Numbered from the stretch's first letter, positions 8,190-17,556 are shown. The stretch is 64,000 bases of DNA from an uncultured Rikenellaceae bacterium (GCA_946486375.1 CAMLTW010000010.1:1-64000); one strand, 5' to 3'. Notes: generated from the sequence alone by a model not told the origin. Made by a program: numbers and translations.

Positions 8190-9236
8190 ATGAACCAGAT
8201 ACTGGAAGTGCGGCGCGGCGACGGATCGATGTCGAAGGTGGCGATCGGAAACGTGATCGGCGAACTGGAAAAATTCCTGCCCGAAGGGGCGCGGGTGATC
8301 GTCGTCACCGATCGGAACGTTATGCGATATTACGGAGATTTGCTCAGCCGGTACGAATGCATCGAAATCGGGCTGGGAGAAGAACACAAAACGCTCGACA
8401 CGCTGGCGCATATCTACGCGCGCCTGCTGGCCGCAGGAGCCGACCGGAAAACCTACCTGCTGGGATTCGGAGGCGGCATCGTCACCGATGTGGCCGGATT
8501 CGCCGCTTCCACATACATGCGGGGACTGCAGTTCGGATTCGTAGCCTCCACGCTGCTGGCGCAGGTAGATGCCAGTGTGGGCGGGAAAAACGGCGTGAAT
8601 TTCGAGGGATATAAAAACATGGTGGGAACGTTCAACCAGCCCGATTTCGTACTCTGCGACACCGCCCTGCTGAAAACGCTTCCCGAACGGGAGTTTCGGG
8701 CCGGACTGGCCGAGATCATCAAGGCCGGGCTGATTGCCGATCAGGAACTGTTCGAACTGTTCGAGCGGCACGATTTCGACCGCTTCCGTGGGGACGAAGC
8801 GTTGCTGACGGAAGCGATCGTGCGGGCCGTAAGGGTCAAAAAAACGATCGTAGACCGGGACGAAAAGGAAACGGGCGACCGGAAAAAACTCAACCTGGGG
8901 CACACCTTCGCCCATGCCGTCGAAAAGAGCACACGGGATTTCATCCACGGAGAAGCGGTGGCCATCGGAGCCTGCATGATCGCCGATATTTCGGCAGGAC
9001 TCGGTCTGCTTACGCCTGAGGACAACCGGCGAATCCGTTCTGTTCTGGAACGCATGGAGCTGCCGACCGCCTCCGGAGTGGGACTGCCGGCGCTGCTGGA
9101 AGCGCTGAAAAGCGACAAAAAAAAGGATGCGGATTCGGTCGATCTGATTCTCCCGAACGGCATCGGAGACTGTCTGATCCGAAAATATTCTTTCGATGAA
9201 ATCGAAAGACTGGCTGATACTTACATACAACACTGA
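8190..9236 (+). CDS. aroB: 3-dehydroquinate synthase
   Basis: This 348-residue cytosolic enzyme turns DAHP into 3-dehydroquinate in the shikimate pathway, using NAD and a divalent metal. The NAD loop GGGIVTD is at residues 94-100, followed by GFAASTYMRG and DASVGGKNGVN. Metal ligands are visible in EFRAGLAEIIKAG (Glu), NLGHTFAHAVE (His) and FIHGEAVAIG (His). The start at 8190 has an upstream AACGGAG ribosome-binding site. A lipoprotein gene begins 5 bases after the stop, so they are probably co-transcribed. Confidence 0.94.
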   Translation: MNQILEVRRGDGSMSKVAIGNVIGELEKFLPEGARVIVVTDRNVMRYYGDLLSRYECIEIGLGEEHKTLDTLAHIYARLLAAGADRKTYLLGFGGGIVTDVAGFAASTYMRGLQFGFVASTLLAQVDASVGGKNGVNFEGYKNMVGTFNQPDFVLCDTALLKTLPEREFRAGLAEIIKAGLIADQELFELFERHDFDRFRGDEALLTEAIVRAVRVKKTIVDRDEKETGDRKKLNLGHTFAHAVEKSTRDFIHGEAVAIGACMIADISAGLGLLTPEDNRRIRSVLERMELPTASGVGLPALLEALKSDKKKDADSVDLILPNGIGDCLIRKYSFDEIERLADTYIQH

Positions 9237-9241
9237 AAGCC

Positions 9242-9841
9242 ATGTCGAAACCGAAGATTCCCTTTCTGCTCGCAACGGGATTGGTAATACTGAGCACAAC
9301 TTCCTGCGGAAACGACAAACAGGAAAAAACGGTGACCGGGTCGGTAGCCGACGGCACGATGCATACCCTGACCGTGGCGACGCCTGCGGGAGACACGATT
9401 CTTTTCAGCACGGTAAATGCCGATATGGATTCCCCTAACGGTATCCTGATCGGAGATTCCGCAACGGTATGGTACGCCGGTAAGCTCGAAACCGTCGGAA
9501 CCGAAAACGTCGCCGATGCGGTTCGGGTGAAGGTCACTCCGGGAAACACCCTCTCCCGGAGGCTGGACGGAACGTGGGTGGAACCGGTCGAAGGGATGCC
9601 GGGTCAGGTGCAGGGATTCCGGCTGGATGGCAACGGTACGGCTTCGTCCGTGAACATGGCCACGTTGGTCTACGAAAGCTGGGCGCTCGGCGGAGCGGAT
9701 ACCCTGCTGCTGATGGGCCGGAGTATCGGAAACGGACAAACGCTGCCATTCACCGACACGCTGGGCATCGTCCGTCTGACCGCCGATTCGCTGATCCTTT
9801 CCGACCGAGGGCGGATAAGAGCATATGCGCGGGAAAATTGA
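9242..9841 (+). CDS. lipoprotein, lipocalin-like
   Basis: The 199-residue protein has a type II signal peptide with the lipobox TTSC (Cys22), so it is anchored in a membrane. The mature part is beta-rich and resembles the Bacteroidetes lipocalin-like domain: a short N-terminal barrel segment (TLTVATPAGDTILFSTVNAD), then a lipocalin repeat beginning RRLDGTWVEPVEGMPGQVQGF. The ligand is unknown. It follows aroB by 5 bases and is followed 27 bases later by the GIY-YIG gene, so all three may share the aroB promoter although their functions look unrelated. Confidence 0.75.
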   Translation: MSKPKIPFLLATGLVILSTTSCGNDKQEKTVTGSVADGTMHTLTVATPAGDTILFSTVNADMDSPNGILIGDSATVWYAGKLETVGTENVADAVRVKVTPGNTLSRRLDGTWVEPVEGMPGQVQGFRLDGNGTASSVNMATLVYESWALGGADTLLLMGRSIGNGQTLPFTDTLGIVRLTADSLILSDRGRIRAYAREN

Positions 9842-9868
9842 TCGAGCAAACGAACCAATATATCTATC

Positions 9869-10705
9869 ATGGGGAAAACCATCACGACATATCTGATCGA
9901 CGGAAAAGCGAACGGGCCTCAGTATGTTTTTATCAGCAACCGCATTTGCCAGATGCTCATGATACCGAGAGTCAACCTGAGCATTATCCGGGAAAGGGAA
10001 GAACTGAAATCGCCTGCCTTTTATATTTTACTGGGAAACGAGGATGACCTGGCACCCAATGCCTATATCGGCGAAACCGAAAATTTCTGTGAACGTGTCA
10101 AGGATCACGACAGCAACAAAGATTTTTGGGAGAGAGCGTTGGTTTTCATCGCTAAAGACAACGCCCTTACCAAAGCGGACGTTCAGTATCTGGAGTATCT
10201 GGCCATCCGGGTTGCCGGTAAAGCCAAACGCTATTCCCTGATATCCAACGAACAAACGCCCAAAGCGCCCAATCTCCCGGAACATCAGAAGGACAGTGCG
10301 GAGGAATTTTTCGAAGACGTCAAGCTGCTCGCTTCATTCAGCGGATGCCCGATTTTCGAAGTGGTAGAGCCCAAAAACCGTCCTCTTTTCCATTTGAAAA
10401 ACCGAGGGGCGAACGCCAAGGGATTTTACAGCGAAGCAGGCTTTACCGTACTGAAGGACAGCATTCTGGCAGAGGGCATGGTACCCTCCTTCATGCTGAA
10501 AGAAAAAAGGAAGAAATTCATAGCCAACTTTACGATCCAAAGCCCTGAAGGGATCGTACTTCACAGCGATTACACGTTTTCCAGCCCCAGCACGGCCGCC
10601 GGTATCGTAGTGGGACGCAATTGCAACGGCTGGTCGATCTGGAAAGACGATCAGGGAAAAACGCTGGACGAAATTCATCGCAAGCAGCTCGAACAAAGTA
10701 AGTAG
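9869..10705 (+). CDS. GIY-YIG nuclease-domain protein with C-terminal DUF4357
   Basis: In this 278-residue protein the GIY-YIG half-motifs appear as FYILLG (about residue 50) and AYIGET (about 65). The conserved Arg is in NFCERVKDH and the likely catalytic Glu in LEYLAIRVA. The C-terminal third (GFTVLKDSILAEGM... TFSSPSTAAGIVVGRNCNGWSIWK) is a DUF4357 domain, which often accompanies nuclease domains in accessory loci. No restriction, toxin or transposase partner lies beside it here. The first 45 residues are not recognised. A DNA- or RNA-cutting role is inferred from fold only. Confidence 0.85.
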   Translation: MGKTITTYLIDGKANGPQYVFISNRICQMLMIPRVNLSIIREREELKSPAFYILLGNEDDLAPNAYIGETENFCERVKDHDSNKDFWERALVFIAKDNALTKADVQYLEYLAIRVAGKAKRYSLISNEQTPKAPNLPEHQKDSAEEFFEDVKLLASFSGCPIFEVVEPKNRPLFHLKNRGANAKGFYSEAGFTVLKDSILAEGMVPSFMLKEKRKKFIANFTIQSPEGIVLHSDYTFSSPSTAAGIVVGRNCNGWSIWKDDQGKTLDEIHRKQLEQSK

Positions 10706-10748
10706 ACTTTTCGCCACAACGATCTTAAGGGAAAACCGGCCTCTTAAA

Positions 10749-10784
10749 AAATCCGGGATATCTTCGTGAAGATATCCCGGATTT
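10749..10784. terminator. perfect 17-bp hairpin between convergent genes
   Basis: Bases 10749-10765 pair perfectly with 10768-10784 around a GT loop. The arms begin and end with A and T runs, so it can act as a terminator on both strands. It separates the GIY-YIG gene from the META lipoproteins. Confidence 0.8.
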
Positions 10785-10818
10785 CAATTCGTCCGAAAAC
10801 CGATACGGGTTCCCGTAA

Positions 10819-11277
10819 CTACCGTACTACATGCTCCGCATTGGCATCCGGGTTTCCGACGTTCTTGAACGAAGCGATGATGTTGCGCTGGTCGTTCAGC
10901 AACAGCAGGAACTGTCCGTCGATCTTATACCCCCGCGCATCGTTCAGGATGGCGAAATACTGGTTTTCCTGCTGCTGATTCGGACACATCATCCGGGTGG
11001 AAGCCACCTGGGAAAATTCGATCCTGTCCCTTTTTTCGTCGAGCGTGTAGCCGCCCATGCAGCGATTGCAATCGCCCATGCCGCTGAAACGTCCGTCGTC
11101 TCCCAACCGCAGCGAATACTGCTCTCCGCCTTCCGGCCGGTCGATGACTTTACCGTTCATTTCGATCAGCTGCCACTCCGTTCCGGTGATCGGCAGGCTT
11201 TTCACCTTGCGGCAGCCGCAACACGACGCCAGGCCGATCCCCAGTCCGATAACCAGCACGTACAATGCTTTTTTCAT
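10819..11277 (-). CDS. META-domain lipoprotein 1
   Basis: The 152-residue protein has a lipobox ending LASC (Cys19) followed by CGC, so four of the first 22 residues around the cleavage site include three cysteines. The mature part is a META/HslJ domain (DUF306): TGTEWQLIEMNGK start, FSGMGDCNRCMGGY core, and the typical MMCPN segment with a conserved cysteine. META proteins are small beta-rich envelope proteins linked to novobiocin resistance or adhesion in other bacteria. Its start overlaps the stop of META lipoprotein 2 by 4 bases (ATGA), so the two are translationally coupled. Confidence 0.85.
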   Translation of the reverse strand: MKKALYVLVIGLGIGLASCCGCRKVKSLPITGTEWQLIEMNGKVIDRPEGGEQYSLRLGDDGRFSGMGDCNRCMGGYTLDEKRDRIEFSQVASTRMMCPNQQQENQYFAILNDARGYKIDGQFLLLLNDQRNIIASFKNVGNPDANAEHVVR

Positions 11278-11711
11278 CTTCTGTCTCTGTTTTTGGTTTT
11301 ATCGGGCGCCAAAATAGCCAGCTGCTGATTCCCCCCGTCGTACAACACCAACTGCTCTTCCGCAATCTCGTAAGTGGTTACGTTGCGCAAGATCGCCAGG
11401 AAACGGTCTTCGATTTCGATATCCGGGCACATGGCCTGCGTAACGCCCAGCACCTGGATGGAAAGCTTCGAACCGTTTTCCTCGTAGTTGCCGAAGAAAC
11501 GGTTGCAGCCTCCGTAGCCGTTGATCCGGCTGCTGTCGGTAAAGACAACGGACGGATTGTTGGCAGTGATGACCAGCGATTCGCCGTTGATGTACATGGT
11601 TTTGAGAAGCCACTGGTAATCGGTGAGCTTCATCCTGGATGAAGAATTCTTACAACCGAAAACCGCTCCCGCCAGCAGGAACAGGACGCATACCCTGAAA
11701 ACATTTTTCAT
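11274..11711 (-). CDS. META-domain lipoprotein 2
   Basis: The 145-residue protein has a type II signal peptide with lipobox VFGC (Cys20). The META/HslJ domain contains INGYGGCNRFFGNY and QAMCPDIEIEDRFLAIL, the same cysteine-bearing positions as its neighbour. The two are diverged paralogues of one tandem duplication. This gene is first in the pair. No consensus -7 box was found before it, although an AT-rich stretch lies at 11720-11750. Function in Bacteroidales is unknown. Confidence 0.85.
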   Translation of the reverse strand: MKNVFRVCVLFLLAGAVFGCKNSSSRMKLTDYQWLLKTMYINGESLVITANNPSVVFTDSSRINGYGGCNRFFGNYEENGSKLSIQVLGVTQAMCPDIEIEDRFLAILRNVTTYEIAEEQLVLYDGGNQQLAILAPDKTKNRDRR

Positions 11712-11816
11712 AATTCTGAAATCTTTATACGGTATAATTCAAGCAAATATTACGTTTCCTGTCCCTTCCGGAAAAACGTTCCGCTTCCCTTTTCGGCGCC
11801 TTTCCGTTCTGTCCGG

Positions 11817-12575
11817 CTATTTGGCGAAACTTTTGGCGATGGCAATGAAATCTTCCGCCACCAGCGAAGCTCCCCCGATCAGACCGCCATCCACGTCCGG
11901 TTTGGCGAACAGTTCGGCCGCATTGGACGGTTTGCAGCTCCCTCCGTAAAGGATTGACGTTTCCTGAGCCGCATCCCCGAACTTTTCGGCCAGCACTTTC
12001 CGGATGAAAGCATGCATTTCCTGTGCCTGATCCGAGGTAGCGGTCTTGCCCGTACCGATGGCCCACACCGGTTCGTAAGCGATAACGACCTTGGAGAACT
12101 GTTCCGACGTCAGGTTGAAAATCACTTCTTCCAACTGCGCCCGCACCACGTCGAAATGACGGTTCGTTTCCCGTTCTTCCAGCTTTTCCCCCACGCAATA
12201 GATCGGAGCCAGGTCGTTCGAGAAAGCCTGCGCCATCTTTTTGTTGAGCGTATCGCTGGTTTCGCCGTAGTACTGCCGCCGTTCCGAGTGCCCCAGAATG
12301 ACATATTCCACGCCGAGCGATGCGATCATGGAAGCGGATACCTCTCCGGTATAAGCTCCCTTGGCTTCCGTCGCACAATCCTGGGAGGACAGTGCAATTC
12401 CCGTGCCTTTAGCCGCTTCGGCTACCGGGCACAAATGCGTATAGGGAGGCGCCACGATCAGCCTGACACACGCACACACTTCCTTTTTCAGTTCGGCTAC
12501 CCCTTTCAGCAGGCCCACTCCTTCGGCCGGCGTGGTATTCATTTTCCAGTTGCCGGCAACGATTTTTTGTCTCAT
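11817..12575 (-). CDS. tpiA: triosephosphate isomerase
   Basis: This 252-residue TIM-barrel enzyme interconverts dihydroxyacetone phosphate and glyceraldehyde-3-phosphate. The start at 12575 gives the canonical N-terminus MRQKIVAGNWKMN with Lys11. The catalytic His is in VILGHSERRQYYGE, the catalytic Glu in VVIAYEPVWAIGTGK, and the phosphate loop ILYGGSCKP is near the C-terminus. The 44-codon upstream extension has no family similarity. It lies 50 bases downstream of lysS on the same strand and may be co-transcribed with it. Confidence 0.96.
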   Translation of the reverse strand: MRQKIVAGNWKMNTTPAEGVGLLKGVAELKKEVCACVRLIVAPPYTHLCPVAEAAKGTGIALSSQDCATEAKGAYTGEVSASMIASLGVEYVILGHSERRQYYGETSDTLNKKMAQAFSNDLAPIYCVGEKLEERETNRHFDVVRAQLEEVIFNLTSEQFSKVVIAYEPVWAIGTGKTATSDQAQEMHAFIRKVLAEKFGDAAQETSILYGGSCKPSNAAELFAKPDVDGGLIGGASLVAEDFIAIAKSFAK

Positions 12576-12625
12576 TTTCCTAATGTATTTGAATTCGCGT
12601 AAATATATTTTCTGTCGCTTTCCGC

Positions 12626-14350
12626 TCAGTTTTCCGCCGTCCACCGTTCGACCTCTTCCGGCGCAGGCGGCGTCAGCCCCAGTTTGTTTTTCTTGTTGAA
12701 ACCGCACAGGTCGTTATGCAGCTTACCGGGGGAGAGCTTTTTGAGGGATTCGGTCGTGATGTAGCCCATCTTCTGCAAAACCTCCGCCCATGCAGCCGGA
12801 ACGCCCAGCGCTTCGTATTTCTCCACCGGATCGACGGTCGGTTTCTTTTCGGGACGCATCTGCGGGAAAAACAGCACGTCCTGAATCGAGGGCTGGTCGG
12901 TCATGAACATCGTCAGCCGGTCGATGCCCATCCCCATCCCGGAACAGGTCGGCATGCCGTATTCCAACGCCCGGACGAAATCCATGTCGATGAACATCGC
13001 CTCGTCGTCTCCTTTTTCGGAAAGCCGCAGCTGTTCCTGAAAACGCTCCAACTGATCGATCGGGTCGTTCAACTCCGAATAAGCGTTGCACAGTTCCTTT
13101 CCGTTCACGAACAGTTCGAACCGTTCGGTCAGTTCGGGATTGTTCCGATGCCGCTTGCACAGCGGAGACATTTCAATCGGATAATCGATTACGAAAGTAG
13201 GCTGAATCAGGTCTTCCTCGCAGTACTGTCCGAAAATGGCGTCGATCAGCTTTCCCTTGCCCATCGTTTCGTCCGCTTCCACGTTCAATTTTTTGCAGGC
13301 CTCCCTCAGTTCCGCTTCGCTTTTGCCCGCGATATCGAAACCGGTTTTTTCCCGAATGGCGTCGGTCATGGTCACCCGGCGGAACGGACGCTTGAAGTCG
13401 ATGTCCCGCTCGCCGATCCGGACCTTCGTGGTACCGTGCAGAGCCGTTGCCACGCGCTCGAGCATCTCCTCCGTGAAATCCATCATCCAGAGGTAATCCT
13501 TATAGGCGATGTAAATCTCCATGACGGTGAACTCCGGATTGTGCGTCCGGTCCATCCCCTCGTTCCGGAAATCCTTGGCGAACTCGTAGACCCCGTCGAA
13601 TCCGCCCACGATCAACCTTTTGAGGTAAAGCTCGTTGGCGATCCGAAGGTACAGCGGAATATTGAGCGCGTTGTGATGCGTCATGAAAGGCCGCGCCGCT
13701 GCGCCGCCCGGAATGGGCTGCAGAATGGGAGTTTCCACTTCCACGTAATTCTTCGAGTTGAAGAACTCCCGCATGGTGTTGATGATCTTCGACCGTTTCA
13801 GAAAGACGTCCCGCACCTGCGGATTGACGATCAAATCTACATACCGCTGACGATAACGGATCTCCGGATCGCTGAAAGCATCGAAAACCTGCCCTTCCTT
13901 CTCCTTGACGATGGGCAGGGGACGAAGCGACTTGCTGAGCAGCTTCAGTTCTTTGCAGTGAACGGAAAGTTGTCCGGTCTGCGTGATGAAAGCGAATCCT
14001 TTCACGCCTACAATATCGCCGATGTCGAGCAGTTTCTTGAACACGGTATTGTACAGGGTGGTATCTTCCCCCCGGCTGAGCTCGTCCCGCTTGACGTAAA
14101 CCTGTATCCGTCCCGTGTGATCCTGCAATTCGAAGAAAGAGGCGCTTCCCATGATACGCCGCGACATGATCCGGCCGGCCAGCGACACTTCCTGAAAATT
14201 CCCTTTCTCCGGATCGTATCCGGCGGCGATTTCCGCAGCCGTGGCCGTCACTTCGTATTTTTCAGCAGGATAGGGTTCGATGCCCAGTTTACGCAACTCG
14301 GCCAGCGAATTGCGGCGAATGAGTTCCTGTTCGCTTAATTCCATCGTCAC
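12626..14350 (-). CDS. lysS: lysyl-tRNA synthetase (class II)
   Basis: The 574-residue enzyme charges tRNA-Lys. An OB-fold anticodon-binding domain (about residues 55-155, [20 protein letters not shown]) precedes the class II core. Motif 2 is [19 protein letters not shown] and motif 3 [16 protein letters not shown] tail of about 70 residues after motif 3 ([19 protein letters not shown]...) is longer than in E. coli LysS (505 residues) and seems typical of Bacteroidetes. Start could be MTM (14350) or MEL (14344). A consensus promoter lies 31 bases upstream. Confidence 0.96.
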   Translation of the reverse strand: MTMELSEQELIRRNSLAELRKLGIEPYPAEKYEVTATAAEIAAGYDPEKGNFQEVSLAGRIMSRRIMGSASFFELQDHTGRIQVYVKRDELSRGEDTTLYNTVFKKLLDIGDIVGVKGFAFITQTGQLSVHCKELKLLSKSLRPLPIVKEKEGQVFDAFSDPEIRYRQRYVDLIVNPQVRDVFLKRSKIINTMREFFNSKNYVEVETPILQPIPGGAAARPFMTHHNALNIPLYLRIANELYLKRLIVGGFDGVYEFAKDFRNEGMDRTHNPEFTVMEIYIAYKDYLWMMDFTEEMLERVATALHGTTKVRIGERDIDFKRPFRRVTMTDAIREKTGFDIAGKSEAELREACKKLNVEADETMGKGKLIDAIFGQYCEEDLIQPTFVIDYPIEMSPLCKRHRNNPELTERFELFVNGKELCNAYSELNDPIDQLERFQEQLRLSEKGDDEAMFIDMDFVRALEYGMPTCSGMGMGIDRLTMFMTDQPSIQDVLFFPQMRPEKKPTVDPVEKYEALGVPAAWAEVLQKMGYITTESLKKLSPGKLHNDLCGFNKKNKLGLTPPAPEEVERWTAEN

Positions 14351-14380
14351 TTAGTTTAGTACAGTTTGCGATATAATCGG

Positions 14381-14388
14381 CAAAGATA
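14381..14388 (-). promoter_or_regulatory. Bacteroidetes -7 element TATCTTTG (lysS)
   Basis: Exact TAnnTTTG on the minus strand, 31 bases before the lysS ATG. The 220 bases further upstream to the next gene show no other gene. Confidence 0.65.
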
Positions 14389-14609
14389 TAAAAAGCTCTC
14401 GGGAAAACGGCAAAACCACGGATGAATGAAACAAGTATCCGGCAATCAAACTCATTCCGTCTGTTCATGCCATAAAATGACAAAATGCAGATAGATCAGG
14501 CAGAATTTATGCTACCGGTCTACTGTTCCAGATTTCTTTTGCAGTCCCGTTTGAATATAACAACCCCGCTAAATATAGTGAGAGCATTCTTTTTCATGAC
14601 GTTTTTCCA

Positions 14610-15719
14610 TTAATCCAATCGGAAACGATAAAATTTCATCGTTTCGTTATCCTCGTCGCAGATGATCTGAGTCACATAGTAAGGCGCTATATATCCGGCT
14701 ACACGGAATCCCTTGGGAACTTCCACGTCGGCGATAAGCGTGGCTCCCCGGTATATCTGCAGGCCGTCTCTATCCGAATGGCTTCCCTTTTGGTAACTGC
14801 GGAAAGTCATGTCCGTTTCATCCACATACTCAAGCCAATAGTAGTAACCTTTATGGGCGAGATCATTGATATAGGCTCGTTCAAAATCGGCTGTCGAAGG
14901 GGATGGGTTTGTGTAATCCGTATCCATGTTCTTCCCTTCGAATCCGAAAGCTTTAACCGGTTTGAATTTGCGGTCGGATACGTATATCAGGGAATCGGCC
15001 TGATGACAGACATATAAATTACCTTTTTTATCTACATCATAATATGTCATTATCATGTGTCTGATATCAGCATAATTTTTAATATAATAGTCGGAATACT
15101 CCCCCATAGGCAGAGCTTCCCCGCTTTCGATATCCACTCTCATCAGGAAATGACCGTTTTCAAAATAATCGTATTTTTCTATCGGATCCACGGCATCGTT
15201 ACTACCTAAAATATTATAAAAGAATGTCTTGTCGCTCGCCCTCATAACTACTTCCCTGAACAGGGTATAGGCCGACGAAGCATCGTAAGAATTCTTTTGC
15301 CCCGAAACTTTAATGTTCAATCTTTGAGGATTGGGGTTATGCGACTCATTGAACAAATAGGCAGCGTAAGAACCTCCCATCACCATAAAATCCTCGCCGC
15401 GAGCCACAACCCCAACCGGAGACCTTATCGGCAATTCATTAGGCCCGCGTCCCAATCCCATAGAACGCGTCCCCGGCACGCCGTCGATAGAAACCGGATA
15501 ATAATAATTGAAAAACTCATCGAAAAAATAGTATTCCCCATTATTGACTCCTGAAAAACCGGCATACGAGGAGTTCTCCATATCGACATGGATCGTATCG
15601 ATCGACACGCAGGTATACAGGATATCCTTTTCTCCTTCGGCAGCAACGGGAACTGTCGATCGGCATGAAAATATAAATGCGGGAAGCAGTAATAAAACCG
15701 CACGCTTCGGTATTTCCAT
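14610..15719 (-). CDS. six-bladed beta-propeller lipoprotein
   Basis: The 369-residue protein has a lipobox IFSC (Cys19). The mature part has blade-like repeats rich in aromatic residues and the marker SMGLGRGPNELPIRSPVG that is seen in Bacteroidetes BF3164-type/6-bladed propeller lipoproteins. These are numerous surface or periplasmic lipoproteins of unknown ligand. The gene and its flanks are visibly more AT-rich than both neighbours and it lacks an operon partner, which may mean it was acquired. No consensus promoter was seen. Confidence 0.7.
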   Translation of the reverse strand: MEIPKRAVLLLLPAFIFSCRSTVPVAAEGEKDILYTCVSIDTIHVDMENSSYAGFSGVNNGEYYFFDEFFNYYYPVSIDGVPGTRSMGLGRGPNELPIRSPVGVVARGEDFMVMGGSYAAYLFNESHNPNPQRLNIKVSGQKNSYDASSAYTLFREVVMRASDKTFFYNILGSNDAVDPIEKYDYFENGHFLMRVDIESGEALPMGEYSDYYIKNYADIRHMIMTYYDVDKKGNLYVCHQADSLIYVSDRKFKPVKAFGFEGKNMDTDYTNPSPSTADFERAYINDLAHKGYYYWLEYVDETDMTFRSYQKGSHSDRDGLQIYRGATLIADVEVPKGFRVAGYIAPYYVTQIICDEDNETMKFYRFRLD

Positions 15720-15974
15720 AATCTATGATAAAAAACCATCTTACGGATGAGGAACATACATCATCCATAAGACGGTAGTTAATAATTAATCGTTCGTAAT
15801 TTTAGCGAAATATATGGATAATCTTCCGAACCTGCAAATCGAAAACACTTCAATATGCAAACCATTGACTTTCATACGATACCCGAACAAAAGAAAAAAC
15901 CGCCGTCTGTCGAAGAGGCGTGTCCCGTTATCGGAACCCATATTCGGACACATGAATTCTTTAACCTTTAAAAA

Positions 15975-16190
15975 ATGACTGCAAAACAGATTCTGGGCAT
16001 CCTCCTGCTGATAGCAGGCGTTGCGGCCGTTATTTACGGCATTTCCATTCAAAATTCCATGGACTACAAATTCGCTTCGGCTTTCGGAGCCGACACCTCG
16101 CGTGTCGCCATACTGATCGTATGCGGAGTCATCGGAGCCATAGCAGGGCTGCTGTTGCTGGCGATCAAATCGAACAACCGACAACAATAA
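15975..16190 (+). CDS. DUF3185-like small membrane protein
   Basis: The 71-residue protein consists of two transmembrane helices (about residues 5-24 and 44-64) joined by a short polar loop with NSMDYKF. The N-terminal pattern ILGILLLIAGVAAVIYG is typical of DUF3185. Its role is unknown. A 19-base gap separates it from the WG-repeat lipoprotein on the same strand. A longer frame on the opposite strand over this region lacks any recognisable domain. Confidence 0.7.
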   Translation: MTAKQILGILLLIAGVAAVIYGISIQNSMDYKFASAFGADTSRVAILIVCGVIGAIAGLLLLAIKSNNRQQ

Positions 16191-16209
16191 CGTTCAATCC
16201 GCATCCATC

Positions 16210-17556
16210 ATGAACAAACTGCTACCCATTCTTTCGGCCGCCATCGTAGCGGCTTCCTGCGGCGGTTCCGGAGCGGAATCCACCTGGTTCGACGAAAGCA
16301 ACGGCTATTGTCCGCTGGAACAAAACCGCCGCCTTTCGTACCTGAACCTCTCGAACGGAAAAGAAGTGGATACCGAATTGTCCGAGCGCGAACTGGTCTG
16401 CACGGCCGCCGATATTTTCCGGGACGGTCTGGCCGCGGTAAGCGTCCGCAACGCGCGGGGCAACCGCGGTGTTGTCTACCTGGACAAAAACGGTAAAATC
16501 GCCATCGGAAGCGACCTTCGGTATGCCGTCGGAACCTTTTTCAGCAACGGGCTGGCCTGGGTGTGCGAAAACCCGGCAGAAGCCCCGCTCAAGGCTATCG
16601 ACACCCAGGGCGATGTGGCATTCGAACTGCCCGACGCCCGAACCGTCCATCCCTTTTCCGAACGCGTCGCCGTATTTGAAAACGCAGAAAGAAACACGGG
16701 CGTCGTCGATACCAAAGGCCGCGTGGTGATCGAACCCGGCAAATTCAGCATTGCAGCGCCTTGCGCCATAGGCGGTCTGTTGCCTGTCATTGATGCGAGA
16801 AACGCCACTTACGGATTAATAGACCTCGAAGGGAACATCGTGGTCGAATGCATTTACCGAGATATCCTCTGGCCCAAGCAGGATCCTTTCCTTCCCCAGC
16901 TTTTCCCCACCCAGATCGAAATGGCGGAAGGCATCCGCAACGGCCGGATCATCGTGCAGGGACAGGACGGCAGCTACGGCATCATCGACGGCAAAGGCAA
17001 CACCGTCATCGAACCGCAGTACGTGCTGATTCAACATGACGGCGACAATTACAAGATATTGAAGAGGATGGATGACGAATGGAAGTGCGGCTGGTGCGAC
17101 AAGGACGGCAAAATCATCATCGAACCGCAGTACGCTTCCACGGGTTCGTTCCACGACAGCGGGTTCGCGCCGGTTTGCGATCAGCGCGGCGGAAAGTGGT
17201 ATTACATCGACACCAAAGGGCAGAAGGCTTTCGAAGGAGAATATTTTTCCGCCGACGATTTCGTGAATTCGGTAGCGGTGGCCGAGGCGCAGGACAAATA
17301 CAGCAGCCTCAACGAATACAGCCTGATCGACTCGAAAGGCAACATACTGACCGGCGAGAAAACCTACTCTTCCATGCAACCGTTCACGGATTCAAAAGCC
17401 GTGCTTGCCTACAGCGGGGGATATTACGGGCTGCTGGACGGCAGCGGCAAGCCGATGACGGAATTCTGCTATACGGTGGCAGGCGAATCTCTGTTGTCGC
17501 CTTACCCTCCGGCAGGAAAGTCTTTTTCAAAGATCGCTACCGGATACAGGCATTAG
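16210..17556 (+). CDS. WG-repeat lipoprotein
   Basis: The 448-residue lipoprotein has lipobox AASC (Cys17). The mature chain is built of about eight WG-type beta repeats of the form YGLID-KGN-VIEP-Y, for example GVVDTKGRVVIEP, YGLIDLEGNIVVE, YGIIDGKGNTVIEPQY, CGWCDKDGKIIIEPQY and YGLLDGSGKPMTEF. Such repeats form a beta scaffold, usually outside the cell, and are thought to mediate binding; the partner is unknown. It probably forms an operon with the DUF3185 gene and is closed by a perfect hairpin terminator. Confidence 0.88.
   Translation: MNKLLPILSAAIVAASCGGSGAESTWFDESNGYCPLEQNRRLSYLNLSNGKEVDTELSERELVCTAADIFRDGLAAVSVRNARGNRGVVYLDKNGKIAIGSDLRYAVGTFFSNGLAWVCENPAEAPLKAIDTQGDVAFELPDARTVHPFSERVAVFENAERNTGVVDTKGRVVIEPGKFSIAAPCAIGGLLPVIDARNATYGLIDLEGNIVVECIYRDILWPKQDPFLPQLFPTQIEMAEGIRNGRIIVQGQDGSYGIIDGKGNTVIEPQYVLIQHDGDNYKILKRMDDEWKCGWCDKDGKIIIEPQYASTGSFHDSGFAPVCDQRGGKWYYIDTKGQKAFEGEYFSADDFVNSVAVAEAQDKYSSLNEYSLIDSKGNILTGEKTYSSMQPFTDSKAVLAYSGGYYGLLDGSGKPMTEFCYTVAGESLLSPYPPAGKSFSKIATGYRH

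Noticed and set aside
12716-14338. 540-residue plus-strand frame over lysS
   Set aside because: Antisense to a complete LysRS with all class II motifs.
15786-16187. 133-residue minus-strand frame opposite the DUF3185 gene
   Set aside because: No domain, no promoter; the plus-strand protein has two convincing membrane helices and an operon partner.
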